A stretch of 53,522 nt of DNA, from contig PKDU01000001.1 of assembly GCA_002862705.1 (NCBI GenBank), forward strand, positions 1-53,522, given 5' to 3'. The position numbers and the translations under genes are program-made. The notes beneath the pieces were generated by a model. That model was not told where the DNA came from, did no database searches, and saw nothing but the letters and a program-made list of their open reading frames with translations. Within the stretch, counting starts at the first letter, position 1; every line of letters starts with the position of its first letter. This stretch comes from Flavobacteriaceae bacterium (GTDB lineage Bacteria > Bacteroidota > Bacteroidia > Flavobacteriales > Flavobacteriaceae). Of the stretch, positions 26,642-36,159 are shown piece by piece.

Positions 26642-27637
26642 ATGCCAGATTTTTCAAAAGTTGCTGTAATCGGAGGGGGTAGTTGGGCAACTGCACTTGT
26701 CAAAATTCTCTGTGAAAACAACACAACCGTTGGGTGGTATGTCCGCAACGAAGTCATATACGATCACTTACTACAAGAAGGGCACAACCCAAATTATTTG
26801 AGCAGCGTAGCGTTCGATATGTCAATGTTGGATTTACATACCGACATAAATAACATCACACAACAATACGATGTGTTGATCATTGCAACGCCTTCTTTTT
26901 ATTTAGATAATGTGTTGGCGCCTTTGACCGTCTCGCTTGAAAACAAAGTTATTTTTTCGGCAGTTAAAGGAATTGTTCCTGAGAAAAAGGTACTGGTTGG
27001 GGCGTATTTAGCGAATACGTTTAATGTTGGTGAAGCGCTTTTTGGGGTGATTGCTGGACCGTGTCATGCAGAGGAAGTAGCCTTGGAGCGTCTATCTTAC
27101 CTAACCATCGCAAGCAACAACGTGGCTTTGGCCGAGCAAATGAAAGAAAAGCTGGCGTGCAACTATATTCAAGTTTCGTTATCTGACGATGTTATTGGGG
27201 TCGAATATGCCGCCACACTCAAGAACGTATATGCCATTGCCGTAGGTATAGCACACGGACTTGGCTATGGCGATAACTTTGTCAGTGTGTTAATTAGCAG
27301 TGCTATGCGTGAAATGAAGCGCTTTGTAAAAAAGGTAGACAAGAAAAAAAGAAACATCAACAATTCAGCTTACTTGGGCGATTTGCTCGTTACTGCCTAT
27401 TCTGTTTTTAGTCGAAATCGCATGCTAGGAAACATGATAGGTAAAGGCTATACCGTAAAGGCCGCACTTATGGAAATGACCATGATTGCAGAAGGCTATT
27501 ACGGAGCAAAAACAACCTATGAGCTGAGCACTTCTTTTAATGGAGATTACCCAATTCTACAATTTGTTTATCAAGTCCTTTATGAAAAAGGAAGTGCCAA
27601 GAAAAAAATGAAAGCATTGAGCAAGGTGCTTGACTAG
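26642..27637 (+). CDS. gpsA: Glycerol-3-phosphate dehydrogenase [NAD(P)+]
   Basis: A 331-residue cytoplasmic enzyme that reduces dihydroxyacetone phosphate to sn-glycerol-3-phosphate, the backbone of phospholipids. VAVIGGGSWATAL near the N-terminus is the dinucleotide-binding loop; VIFSAVKGIVPE, AGPCHAEEV and GVEYAATLKNVYAIAVGIAHGLGYGDN (catalytic Lys) are the family blocks. It supplies the substrate for acyltransferases such as the plsC product at 13.5 kb. Its TAG shares bases with the convergent pheS stop (CTAG). Confidence 0.95.
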   Translation: MPDFSKVAVIGGGSWATALVKILCENNTTVGWYVRNEVIYDHLLQEGHNPNYLSSVAFDMSMLDLHTDINNITQQYDVLIIATPSFYLDNVLAPLTVSLENKVIFSAVKGIVPEKKVLVGAYLANTFNVGEALFGVIAGPCHAEEVALERLSYLTIASNNVALAEQMKEKLACNYIQVSLSDDVIGVEYAATLKNVYAIAVGIAHGLGYGDNFVSVLISSAMREMKRFVKKVDKKKRNINNSAYLGDLLVTAYSVFSRNRMLGNMIGKGYTVKAALMEMTMIAEGYYGAKTTYELSTSFNGDYPILQFVYQVLYEKGSAKKKMKALSKVLD

Positions 27638-28650
27638 CTCAAAGGAGTGAATTGCTTTAGGAAGCGCACATCGTTGTCATAGAACATTCTGATGTCTTCA
27701 ATTTGATATAACAGCATCGCCATACGCTCCAGTCCCATCCCAAAGGCGAAGCCAGAATATTCCTCGACATCAATGCCGCAATTGGTCAAAACATTAGGGT
27801 CTACCATTCCACATCCCATAATTTCAAGCCATCCAGTTCCTTTGGTAATGCGATAATCCGCCTCGGTTTCTAAACCCCAGTAAATATCGACTTCTGCACT
27901 GGGCTCTGTAAAGGGAAAATAGGAAGGTCTCAATCGTATTTCTGCGGTTCCAAAAATGGCTTTGGTGAAATACATCAATGTTTGTTTAAGGTCCGCAAAG
28001 GAAACATTTTTGTCAATATAAAGTCCTTCTATCTGGTGAAACACACAGTGTGAGCGTGCAGAAATGGCTTCGTTTCTAAACACGCGTCCTGGAGATAAAA
28101 TCCGGATTGGTGGCTGGTTAGACTCCATATGTCGCACTTGCACGGATGATGTGTGTGTGCGTAACATAACGTCGGGGTCTGTTTGCACAAAAAAGGTGTC
28201 TTGCATGTCGCGAGCAGGGTGGTGCTCCGGCAAGTTTAACGCAGTAAAATTATGCCAGTCGTCTTCCACTTCGGGACCTGAGGAAAGACCATATCCAATA
28301 CGGCTAAAAACGTCAATGACACGTTCTCTTACAATGCTAATGGGGTGACGTGCCCCAAGCGGAATCGGCTGACCCGGGCGACTGATGTCGTCCATGGTGC
28401 TTTTCGCTTGTGAACCGCTTAATTCGGTTTGCAAGGCCTTAACTTTAGCTAAGGCTTCAGTCTTAAGTTGGTTTAGCAATTGCCCGTACTCCTTCTTTTC
28501 TTCATTTGGAACATTGCGGAAATCAGCAAATAGTTTGGTGATGTGTCCTTTTTTGCCCAAATAGCCAATACGAAATTGTTCAACCTCATCTGCGGTAGTA
28601 GCAGCGAAAGCAGCCACGTCTTTTAAATGCGCCTTGATGTTATCTATCAT
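27634..28650 (-). CDS. pheS: Phenylalanine-tRNA ligase, alpha subunit
   Basis: A 338-residue catalytic subunit that charges tRNA(Phe) with phenylalanine together with PheT, which is not encoded nearby. The N-terminal coiled coil (about 1-90) is followed by the class II core: HPISIVRE, HPARDMQDTFFV (motif 1-2 region), GRVFRNEAISARSHCVFHQIEG (motif 2) and FGMGLERMAMLLY (motif 3). The ATG at 28650 is chosen over 28668 because a perfect -7 box ends 5 nt before it and would lie inside the longer frame. Confidence 0.96.
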   Translation of the reverse strand: MIDNIKAHLKDVAAFAATTADEVEQFRIGYLGKKGHITKLFADFRNVPNEEKKEYGQLLNQLKTEALAKVKALQTELSGSQAKSTMDDISRPGQPIPLGARHPISIVRERVIDVFSRIGYGLSSGPEVEDDWHNFTALNLPEHHPARDMQDTFFVQTDPDVMLRTHTSSVQVRHMESNQPPIRILSPGRVFRNEAISARSHCVFHQIEGLYIDKNVSFADLKQTLMYFTKAIFGTAEIRLRPSYFPFTEPSAEVDIYWGLETEADYRITKGTGWLEIMGCGMVDPNVLTNCGIDVEEYSGFAFGMGLERMAMLLYQIEDIRMFYDNDVRFLKQFTPLS

Positions 28651-28655
28651 GTGCA

Positions 28656-28663
28656 CAAAAATA
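28656..28663 (-). promoter_or_regulatory. -7 box for pheS
   Basis: On the minus strand TATTTTTG, perfect, ending 5 nt before the ATG at 28650. Predicts a leaderless or nearly leaderless mRNA. Any attenuator leader, common at pheS in other bacteria, has no room here. Confidence 0.6.
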
Positions 28664-28706
28664 CACATTAAGCGCTTAGTACCGCAAAACGGAAGAAATC
28701 TATGCG

Positions 28707-28714
28707 TACATTTG
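28707..28714 (+). promoter_or_regulatory. -7 box for cvpA
   Basis: TACATTTG, perfect, ending 4 nt before the ATG at 28719. Divergent from the pheS box 43 bp away. Confidence 0.55.
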
Positions 28715-28718
28715 TGTT

Positions 28719-29234
28719 ATGCCACTTAACTACATAGACCTTGCTGCTGTTTGTTTGCTTGTGTATGGCCTTGTGCGAGGCGCCTACAGGGGCTTCTTTG
28801 TAGAAGTTTCTTCTCTGTTGGCACTTGTCTTAGGCGTGTTCGGTGCCTTGCACTTTTCTAATTTTACTGCATCGTTACTGGCCAATTATATTGAGTGGGA
28901 TTACTTGCCGCTGCTGGCCTTTGCGCTGACTTTTATTGGCATTATAATTGGTGTGGCGTGGATAGGAAAGCTACTGACGAAGTTGGCAAAAGCGGTGCTA
29001 CTCGGTTTTTTAAACCGATTGCTGGGTGCTCTTTTTGGTGCTTGCAAATGGCTGGTCATTTGTGGGGTGCTCGTTTGGATTCTAGGGCAAATAGATGTCT
29101 TTTTTAGCTTTTTACCCGAAACCCTAAAAGACAACTCTTTGGTCTTCCAGCCCTTGGAAGAATTGGGTGCTTATTTGTTTGAAAAAATCAATACAGAAGA
29201 AATTCCCATAGACAACATCCCGCCTATTCTTTAG
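28719..29234 (+). CDS. cvpA: CvpA family membrane protein
   Basis: A 171-residue inner-membrane protein with four hydrophobic segments. The N-terminal YIDLAAVCLLVYGLVRGAYRGF and the central LGFLNRLLGALFGACKWLV are hallmarks of the CvpA family, first linked to colicin V production and later to purine and envelope stress phenotypes; the molecular role is unsettled. It stands alone and its 3' end overlaps batE by 11 bp tail to tail. Confidence 0.88.
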   Translation: MPLNYIDLAAVCLLVYGLVRGAYRGFFVEVSSLLALVLGVFGALHFSNFTASLLANYIEWDYLPLLAFALTFIGIIIGVAWIGKLLTKLAKAVLLGFLNRLLGALFGACKWLVICGVLVWILGQIDVFFSFLPETLKDNSLVFQPLEELGAYLFEKINTEEIPIDNIPPIL

Positions 29235-29988
29235 CAAAGCGGATGGGCTGAACACTGCTTCTTAGAATCCAACCTATGGAGCCGTTTTGAAGTTTGATTT
29301 TAATCCAATCCTCTACATCTTCCAAAATAAAAACCTTAGCCCCTTCGTGAATGGTGAGCAATACTTCTGAGCGCATATTGGGTTCTGCGCGAAAAGACTC
29401 CGATTGCACAAAAACAATAGCAGGATTGGTGTTGCGCAGGGTGTTTTGTTGCTGCAGTATAATCACCACAGTCAAAATGGAGAGTAACAGGGAAATAACA
29501 AATCCTGTGAAAAACAACCTTTTTAGCATGCTGCTGTTGGACCGCTTAAACAAAAAGAATAAAAATGCTGCCAACCAAAAAACAGCGATAAGTACCATAC
29601 TCCAACCGCGAACAGACGTAAGAAACACTAGGTCGGCAGTTGCTTTTTTTAACTCACTTTCGGGCAACGACGTAAACCTGTCTAGCGTCATGTTTTGCGC
29701 ATAGGCCAAGTTGTTGATCAATTGCGCGTTGTCTGCGTCCAACAACAGGGCTTTTTCATAGTTCAATATGCTGGAAGCTATTGCGTTCTTTTTGTAGTAA
29801 GCATTACCGAGGTTAAAGTACAATTCTGGTGAATGAACACCCAAAGAACTGACGGAATCATAATAGACAATGGCACGGTCATAAGCACCTTTGTTATAGG
29901 CAATATTACCCGATCTAAAAAGGTCTTCTGGGTCTTGCCCAAAACAAGTCAAGCAAGAAAAAAGCACATAAAATAAGATGTGTTTCAT
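29224..29988 (-). CDS. batE: BatE: TPR and SH3-domain membrane protein
   Basis: A 254-residue protein: signal peptide to about residue 17, TPR repeats (~20-95; GNIAYNKGAYDRAIVYYDS, then GNAYYKKNAIASSILNYEKAL), two membrane helices (~120-170) and a C-terminal SH3-like domain (~190-250; ending GWILRSSVQPI). Last gene of the Bat operon, start overlapping batD as ATGA. Bat proteins were named for aerotolerance in Bacteroides fragilis and probably form an envelope complex; the biochemical role is still unclear. A TPR plus SH3 arrangement suggests protein or peptidoglycan contacts. Confidence 0.88.
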   Translation of the reverse strand: MKHILFYVLFSCLTCFGQDPEDLFRSGNIAYNKGAYDRAIVYYDSVSSLGVHSPELYFNLGNAYYKKNAIASSILNYEKALLLDADNAQLINNLAYAQNMTLDRFTSLPESELKKATADLVFLTSVRGWSMVLIAVFWLAAFLFFLFKRSNSSMLKRLFFTGFVISLLLSILTVVIILQQQNTLRNTNPAIVFVQSESFRAEPNMRSEVLLTIHEGAKVFILEDVEDWIKIKLQNGSIGWILRSSVQPIRFAKE

Positions 29989-31736
29989 GACTTAAATTGT
30001 TTGTCCATTTGGGTTATGGCGGCTACAGCTGTTTCGTAGTCTTGCTCCATGCTGCTGCGAGAACTGGGCGCATAACGGGCAAGCTCACAGTTGGTCAAAA
30101 CTTGAACAAACAAGCCTATGGTATCTTTTTCAACGCCTTTATCGGAAAGCAGCGTTTGCATTTTCTCTTTACTAAAATCGGAAGTTTGAATCTGTAGCCT
30201 GGCCTTTAGATAATTGTGGAGTGCAGCTTCAAGTGAAACATAAAAAGCGGAAGCATCAGACATGTTTTTCTTGGCCTTGCCCAAAAACTTTTTAACCAAG
30301 CGTGCCTTATGCCGTCTTGCAATTGCCGTGGCATCGGGTGTTTGACTGCGTATTATAAAATACAACAGCAGGAGTATGATGGGAAAAGCCAAGAGCGCAA
30401 AAAACAATGTACTGCCAAAGAAGGGCAATTGCTTTATGGGTTTAAAAGACGTTTGCTGCGCAATAAATTGAAAAGAGCCCGTAACATTTGGAACAGCTAC
30501 TGTGACGGCGTTTGGCGCATTGACTGTGGGCGTCGCTGCCTTTGGACCTTCAAGAACGTCTATGACCAACTCCGCTGATTCCAGTGTTTTGTATGTTTTT
30601 GCCTTGGGGTCAAAATAGCTAAATGCAATGGGGGGAATGGGGTATTTCCCCTGAAACTGCGGAACCAATGTATAGGTGTTTTTTATTGAGCCTCGCATGC
30701 CCGAAAGCGTTGTGTTTACTTGTTCGCTGTACTCAGGATCGTATCGTTCAAGAGCGCTTGGCGTTGCCATTTCTGGCAGTGAAAAAAGCTTGAGGTTTCC
30801 TTTGCCCTTTACCTCCACTGTCGCTTGTAGCGATTCCGAAGCATTAAGTGCGTTTTTGGACGTCTTTACGTCAAAGCTAAAGTCGCCCACGGCGCCGTTA
30901 AAATTGGTCGGCTTGCCCTCGTCGGGAAATGGCAATACCGTTAGGGTACGCTTGCCAGCTGTTATGGTTCGTGAAACTTGGGTATAAACCTGATTTCCAA
31001 AAAAGTCTCTGCGGTTGGTCGGTACTTCTAATTGCACATCTAATGAAAGGGGTGCTATGGGTAGTTTTCCTGCGCGTTGTGGATAGAGAACCGTCTGCTG
31101 CCATGCCACATAATTATACTGCTTGCCCTTAAACATTTCCCTTTCAATGGTTCGTCTAGAAGGTATGTCTTGCGACCAAAAGTCGTTGTATTCAGGCATG
31201 TCAATGGGGTTGACATCGGATGGCCGCACTTTACTGTCAAAATAAAGTTTGTACACCACCGTTATGGGTTCGTTTATATAAACCTTGCTTTTGGACAAGC
31301 TTGCTACCAAATGGAGGCTTTCAGATGCTATGTAATTTGGGTCATTTGGATTTTTGGGTATTTCAACAGCAGCTGTTATTTCTACTGGAACCGGTGTTGT
31401 TTTATAAACTTCTCCGTCGATTTCGATAGATGCTTGCCCAATGACATTCTTTCCTTTTTTTAAGGGAGTTAACAGATAAGTATAGCTTTTTGAAAACGAT
31501 CGCTTTCCATTAACATACACATTACTTACCGACTGACTTGGCCCCGCTACCACTCTAAATCCGTCAAAAGAGGGAGGAACGAAATTATCGCCGTCTTTAT
31601 TCATGCTAAACTCAACACGCAGCCGCTCGTTAATGCCCAGTTGACGCTTGCTTATTTGAGCCTTAAAATCAACCTGTGCAAAAGCAACAGGTGGTAGCAC
31701 CAGCGTCAGAAAACAACAAATAAGCAACTGTCTCAT
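29985..31736 (-). CDS. batD: BatD: large periplasmic membrane-anchored protein
   Basis: A 583-residue protein with a signal peptide (~1-21), a long beta-rich periplasmic region repeated in Ig-like fashion (oxygen-tolerance/BatD domain) and one membrane helix near 440-460, followed by a cytoplasmic helical tail. FPPSFDGF-like NFVPPSFDGFRVVAG and YDPEYSEQ are family patterns. Start set at the ATG 31736, because a frame from 31742 begins with TTG; this makes a 1-bp TAATG overlap with batC. It overlaps batE by 4 bp. Confidence 0.88.
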   Translation of the reverse strand: MRQLLICCFLTLVLPPVAFAQVDFKAQISKRQLGINERLRVEFSMNKDGDNFVPPSFDGFRVVAGPSQSVSNVYVNGKRSFSKSYTYLLTPLKKGKNVIGQASIEIDGEVYKTTPVPVEITAAVEIPKNPNDPNYIASESLHLVASLSKSKVYINEPITVVYKLYFDSKVRPSDVNPIDMPEYNDFWSQDIPSRRTIEREMFKGKQYNYVAWQQTVLYPQRAGKLPIAPLSLDVQLEVPTNRRDFFGNQVYTQVSRTITAGKRTLTVLPFPDEGKPTNFNGAVGDFSFDVKTSKNALNASESLQATVEVKGKGNLKLFSLPEMATPSALERYDPEYSEQVNTTLSGMRGSIKNTYTLVPQFQGKYPIPPIAFSYFDPKAKTYKTLESAELVIDVLEGPKAATPTVNAPNAVTVAVPNVTGSFQFIAQQTSFKPIKQLPFFGSTLFFALLAFPIILLLLYFIIRSQTPDATAIARRHKARLVKKFLGKAKKNMSDASAFYVSLEAALHNYLKARLQIQTSDFSKEKMQTLLSDKGVEKDTIGLFVQVLTNCELARYAPSSRSSMEQDYETAVAAITQMDKQFKS

Positions 31737-32554
31737 TACCAATCTTTTTTGCTTTTAACACCCGCAGGCTTAGCCTTCTGGGCATTGACTTTGTCTTGAA
31801 CTTTTTTCTCCTCGTTGCTCATGGCTTCAAGCAGGTTCTTTACCTGTTGAGGTGATAATTGCGTAGGATTGCCTTGGGGTTGCTGTTGGTCTTTTTCCTT
31901 ATCCCCCTTTTGGTCTTGATCTTTTGGGTCATCCTTTTTGTTGTCCTTTTCGTTTTCCCCCTCATCGTCAGAGCCCTCTTTCTTGTCTTGCTCCTTATCC
32001 CCTTCTTGATCTTTGTCCTTGTCTCCCTTTTTGTCTTGATCCTGGTCTTTATCGTCCTTGTTGTCCTTATTGTCCTTGTTGTCCTGATCGTCGTTTTGAT
32101 CGTCTTTATTTTCCTCGTCTTCCAGCATTTTTTTTGCTAGGGCATAGTTGTAGCGTGTTTCATCGTCATTGGGGTTGTTACGAAGTGCATTTTTATACGC
32201 CTCAACTGCCCCTTTATACTCCTTTATTTGCATCAGCGCATTGCCAATATTGTGAAAGTTTCGGTGTTTGTTTGGGCGCTCTTTGGTGATTTCAACTGCA
32301 TCGGCATATACCGATAGGGCCTCTGCTACATAGTTGTCTTGTTGCAAGGTGGTTCCCATATTGTATTGCGCAATGTCTTTTTTCAAACCCGTGGCAGCTG
32401 CCCTACGGTAATTCTTTTCTGCCTCAATATTATTCGATGCATCAAAAGCTTGATTACCATCATAGATATAATTGTCTGCTTTTTGAACAAGGGGAGCCTC
32501 CTGTCCTAAAGCAACAAATGGGAATAGCAGTATGGTAAGCAATAACCTAAGCAT
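31736..32554 (-). CDS. batC: BatC: TPR protein with long acidic/lysine tract
   Basis: A 272-residue exported or membrane-tethered TPR protein. A signal peptide covers about 1-17; TPR repeats span ~25-143 (IGNALMQIKEYKGAVEAYKNAL). Residues 145-230 are almost wholly Asp, Glu, Lys, Gln, Asn and Gly, a disordered charged linker far longer than needed for a simple hinge. A short helical tail follows. Start overlaps the batB stop by 8 bp. The charge tract is encoded by simple GAC/AAG/CAA repeats that probably vary in length between strains. Confidence 0.9.
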   Translation of the reverse strand: MLRLLLTILLFPFVALGQEAPLVQKADNYIYDGNQAFDASNNIEAEKNYRRAAATGLKKDIAQYNMGTTLQQDNYVAEALSVYADAVEITKERPNKHRNFHNIGNALMQIKEYKGAVEAYKNALRNNPNDDETRYNYALAKKMLEDEENKDDQNDDQDNKDNKDNKDDKDQDQDKKGDKDKDQEGDKEQDKKEGSDDEGENEKDNKKDDPKDQDQKGDKEKDQQQPQGNPTQLSPQQVKNLLEAMSNEEKKVQDKVNAQKAKPAGVKSKKDW

Positions 32555-33578
32555 CTTGGAACAAATTTAGTTTTTTAACCCACTGGGTTTTGCGATAGAA
32601 TAAAAATAAGTCAAGTACAATCAAAAACAAACCAATGCCTAAAAACCATTGAAACTGGTCTTTAAATTTAGCAAATTGTTTGGCTTCAAACTCTTGTTTA
32701 TCCATCTGCTTAAGACGGTCTATAATGGATGTTACCACCTCCTCTGTGTTGCTGCCGTCCAAAAACAAGCCGTCGGTTTGTGCTGCTAGGGACTCCATCT
32801 GTTCAAAATCGCTTTTTGTAATAACTACCTCTCCCTTATCGTCTTTCTTATAAGAAGTGGAATTCCCTTTGGTTATGGGGATTACGGAGCCTTTTTCGGT
32901 TCCCACAACCACAGTGAAAAACGTAATTCCCAGCTGGGCAGCGCGTGACGCTGCAGTCAAAGCATCATCGCCATGGTCTTCTCCATCGGATATAATACAC
33001 ACCACGCGATTGGTTTGGTTTTCGTCGTCAAAATAGGTTTCCGCCAAGTGCATCGCTGCGGAAATAGCCGTCCCCTGAGAAGAAATCATGTTAGTGTCCA
33101 ATGACGACAAAAACAATCGAGCTGCGGCATAGTCTGTTGTAATGGGTAAATGCGGAATGGCCGATGAAGCATAGGCAATGATCCCTACGCGGTCGCTAAC
33201 CAATTGGTTGATCAGCTCGCCGGCAAGGCGCTTGGCCTTTTCCAATCTATTTGGCGCAATGTCTTCTGCCAGCATACTCTTAGACACATCAATGGCAAAT
33301 ACCAAGTCTACCCCTTCTCGTTTAACGGTTTCAAGCTCAGTGCCTATCTGTGGGTTGACCAAGCCCAAGCAAATAAAAGCCCAACCCAGCCAAAATAGAA
33401 TTTGTTTAAGCCAGCCTTTAAACGAAGAGCGTTCTGGAGCGATATGATCCATCATTTTTGCAGATGCCAACGATTTTAACACCCGTTTCTTCCAAAGGCT
33501 AAAAAGCACATAGCCCAATACCATTAACGGTATGAGCAAGAGCAAATAGAAATACTGTGTTTGTTCGTATTGTATCAT
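32547..33578 (-). CDS. batB: BatB: von Willebrand A-domain membrane protein
   Basis: A 343-residue protein with two N-terminal membrane helices (~10-27 and ~58-75), a VWA domain (~90-290) and a C-terminal helix (~310-330). The MIDAS metal site is intact: DVSKS (DxSxS), the conserved Thr in SSQGTAIS and the Asp in ISDGEDHGDD. Similar in layout to BatA, its upstream neighbour, so the pair probably arose by duplication and acts as a heterodimer. ATGA overlap with batA and 8-bp overlap with batC. Confidence 0.92.
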   Translation of the reverse strand: MIQYEQTQYFYLLLLIPLMVLGYVLFSLWKKRVLKSLASAKMMDHIAPERSSFKGWLKQILFWLGWAFICLGLVNPQIGTELETVKREGVDLVFAIDVSKSMLAEDIAPNRLEKAKRLAGELINQLVSDRVGIIAYASSAIPHLPITTDYAAARLFLSSLDTNMISSQGTAISAAMHLAETYFDDENQTNRVVCIISDGEDHGDDALTAASRAAQLGITFFTVVVGTEKGSVIPITKGNSTSYKKDDKGEVVITKSDFEQMESLAAQTDGLFLDGSNTEEVVTSIIDRLKQMDKQEFEAKQFAKFKDQFQWFLGIGLFLIVLDLFLFYRKTQWVKKLNLFQDA

Positions 33579-34576
33579 GCCAGCGCTGATTTAAAAAGCG
33601 TGAGACGCAAAAGCCATTCCAAAAACAATGCAGCCATTGCCGCAAACACAAACCACCTAAACTTTTCGTGGTATTTGGTATAACGAATTTCTTCTATGTC
33701 TGTTCGTTCTAATTTATCTATCTCCTTGTAGATTGCTGCTAGTTTTTTGTTGTCTGTTGCGCGGTAGTAGCTCCCGCCCGTTTCCGCAGCAATGGCCTTA
33801 AGTAATTCCTCATCAATTTCAACCTTTCGCAATTGATACACAAAAGTGCCGTCTTGGCGTAGGGCAACAGGTGCAGGTGCGCTGCCGTTACTGCCCAATC
33901 CAATGGTATAGGTTTTAATGCCATATGTACTTGCAAGACCCGCTGCGGTCTTGGGGTCTACAAAACCGGTGTTGTTTACGCCGTCTGTAAGCAAGATGAT
34001 TACCTTGCTCTTGGCTTTGCTGTCGCGCAATCGGTTTACGGCAGTCGCCAGCCCCATACCAATGGCCGTTCCATCGTTGATTACGCCATCATAGCTAACC
34101 TTGTTAAGCACATCAATCACCAAGGCCTTGTCTGAAGTTATGGGCGTTTTGGTATAGCTTTCGCCTGCATATACCACCAAGCCTATACGGTCTGTTTCCC
34201 TTTTGGCAATAAAGTCTGCCGCCACCTTTTTAAGAGCCGCCAAGCGATTGGGCTTTAGGTCGCGCGCCAACATACTGGACGAAACATCTATGGCGATAAC
34301 GATATCTATTCCTTTGTTTGTTTTGGTTTGGGTACTGACGTCTTGTGTTTGTGGACGCGCCAAAGCGGTTACAATGAGCGCAATGGCCAACAACCGCAAC
34401 ACCAACAACAGGGGGCGCCATTTGGCTAAACCACCCGACTTGGAAAAAGCGGCAATGCTAGCGCTAAGCAAATGCGCCACTTGTTTTTTTCGCGAGAGAA
34501 TATGCCATGCCACTAAAAGGGGTATCAGCAATAGACCCCAGAAAAAATCAGGATATGCAAAGGTGTACTCCATCAT
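33575..34576 (-). CDS. batA: BatA: von Willebrand A-domain membrane protein
   Basis: A 333-residue protein with N-terminal helices (~9-26 and ~57-74), a VWA domain (~88-285) and a C-terminal membrane helix (~306-326). MIDAS residues: DVSSS (DxSxS), Thr in NDGTAIG and Asp in LTDGVNNTG. KPNRLAALKKVAADFIA after the first motif is typical of the Bat family. The first of two tandem ATG codons overlaps the preceding stop as ATGA. MoxR, encoded three genes upstream, probably loads or remodels this VWA pair. Confidence 0.93.
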   Translation of the reverse strand: MMEYTFAYPDFFWGLLLIPLLVAWHILSRKKQVAHLLSASIAAFSKSGGLAKWRPLLLVLRLLAIALIVTALARPQTQDVSTQTKTNKGIDIVIAIDVSSSMLARDLKPNRLAALKKVAADFIAKRETDRIGLVVYAGESYTKTPITSDKALVIDVLNKVSYDGVINDGTAIGMGLATAVNRLRDSKAKSKVIILLTDGVNNTGFVDPKTAAGLASTYGIKTYTIGLGSNGSAPAPVALRQDGTFVYQLRKVEIDEELLKAIAAETGGSYYRATDNKKLAAIYKEIDKLERTDIEEIRYTKYHEKFRWFVFAAMAALFLEWLLRLTLFKSALA

Positions 34577-36159
34577 GGTTTTTCCTTTTTAAATTCAATG
34601 CTGTTCAGCATTCGGGTAATGAGTTCTTTGGCATAGCGATCGTTTCGATCGTAGACCAACTGAAGCTGCTGAAAGCCTTTGTTTTCAGTAAAGTGGTAAA
34701 CCTCATAGGTTTTACGCTGGGTGTCTTTGTTCTTTTTGGTCCAATCAAAAGAGCCTGAAGCCACAATTCCCTCAATTCCTGAAGTTGTTTTGTAGTCGTT
34801 CTGTTTTTGGAAAATATTGGTCGCTCCCATGCTGTCAAAAGTGCCAATCACCTTGTCTACTTTTTGCTGCAAGTCGATGGTTTGTTCCTCTTCTGCTGTT
34901 GAATGCTCCATGTGCAGCACTATCATAAATGCATCCTCCAAAGAACCCAATACAAATTGCTGGTTTAGGCGGTTTTGGGTGGTTTTTCTGCTTAAGACAT
35001 CTGGAGATTTTAGTATCATCGCAGAAATGCCGTAAGTACTCGAAACCCATTCTTGCTGCAGCCACTTTAACGTTGGATGTCCAAACACGCGATCCTTGGC
35101 TTGGACGGCGCCGTAATTGTAAATCATAATTCCCGCGGCAATGGCCAATACACCCAAAAAGGAAAAGCCTGCTATTTTAAAACGCTGAAGTTGTTGTTGC
35201 TTGCGGCGCATACGGGCATAGGCCTCATTTTGTAAGCGTTCTTCTTCTGTTGGTTCGGGTAGCGCCGCCTTGGTGTCCTTGACAACCAATTCGATTTTTT
35301 CTCGATCCAATCGCGCCAAATACTCTTCTGGAAGGGCACGTGCAAACTTAACCAGATCGGCTGTTGACAATACCTCCTTAAGTTGATCAATTGTAGCGTT
35401 TGTCAGTTCAAGGTTGCCCGTATCTCGCAACAACTCCAACTTTGTCAAGAGTTCTTCAGAAGTGCTTTCTAAGGCGTCAATATTGGTCTCGTCTTCTAAA
35501 TAGTTACGGACAATGTCCGTCATTTCTGAGTAGTAATCTTTATAGGCCTCTTGTTTGTCTAGCTGCTTGGATTCCAGTGCTTGCAAAGCTTGTAAGGCGC
35601 GCTCAAAAGGCGGCATTTTTTCTCGCTTGGCACGAATGCGTTTTTGGGTTTTTACAATAAAAAAATAGAGCAGGACAAGAGCGATTAAAATCAAAAAGCC
35701 GTAACTGTAGGGCTTCCACCAACCTGTGGTGTTTTTGGCCATGGGCAAAATGGTCTTAATCGGAAAAAGGGGTTGATCCAAAGTATCTACTGCCACGTCC
35801 TTAACCCTTACTAAAAGGGAATCTGTCTTAAAGAGTTCTCCATCTACAACCACAAGTTGTTGAGGTAGGGTAAACTGCCCCGAATCAAATTGGATGACCG
35901 CATAGGTCTTGGAATACGTAACTGTATTTGCTACAACGGTGGTATCAACAGCCGTGCTGTCAATAACCTCAAAAGGGGCAAATGCCTTGAGCGGCGGAAA
36001 CTGTATGCTGGCTTGTTTGTCGGTAGACACAACCAAATCGAGGTTTATTTGCTCTGCCAAGCGCACCTCAAGCGTATCGGCCGTAAGGCTTACTTGCGTT
36101 TGGGCCATACTCCAACACGAGACTAACAATAAAAGTGAAAAGCGTATCCCTTTATCCAC
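34573..36159 (-). CDS. BatD-like/DUF4381-type membrane protein of the Bat operon
   Basis: A 528-residue protein. A signal peptide (about 1-19) leads to a beta-rich periplasmic region (~20-140), then a helix (~147-170), a cytoplasmic helical stretch rich in charged residues (~171-325), a second membrane helix (~328-348) and a C-terminal periplasmic domain (~350-528). Part one resembles the N-terminus of BatD-type proteins; the family is a standard member of Bacteroidota Bat operons but has no agreed name. The start codon is GTG at 36159, overlapping the DUF58 stop by 8 bp (GTGGATAA). It overlaps batA by 4 bp. Confidence 0.8.
   Translation of the reverse strand: MDKGIRFSLLLLVSCWSMAQTQVSLTADTLEVRLAEQINLDLVVSTDKQASIQFPPLKAFAPFEVIDSTAVDTTVVANTVTYSKTYAVIQFDSGQFTLPQQLVVVDGELFKTDSLLVRVKDVAVDTLDQPLFPIKTILPMAKNTTGWWKPYSYGFLILIALVLLYFFIVKTQKRIRAKREKMPPFERALQALQALESKQLDKQEAYKDYYSEMTDIVRNYLEDETNIDALESTSEELLTKLELLRDTGNLELTNATIDQLKEVLSTADLVKFARALPEEYLARLDREKIELVVKDTKAALPEPTEEERLQNEAYARMRRKQQQLQRFKIAGFSFLGVLAIAAGIMIYNYGAVQAKDRVFGHPTLKWLQQEWVSSTYGISAMILKSPDVLSRKTTQNRLNQQFVLGSLEDAFMIVLHMEHSTAEEEQTIDLQQKVDKVIGTFDSMGATNIFQKQNDYKTTSGIEGIVASGSFDWTKKNKDTQRKTYEVYHFTENKGFQQLQLVYDRNDRYAKELITRMLNSIEFKKEKP

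Noticed and set aside
31859..32140. 93-codon very hydrophobic frame on the + strand that looks like a membrane protein
   Set aside because: It is the antisense of the Asp/Lys tract of batC; GAC/AAG repeats read backward give Val/Leu. No promoter and lies inside a clear gene.
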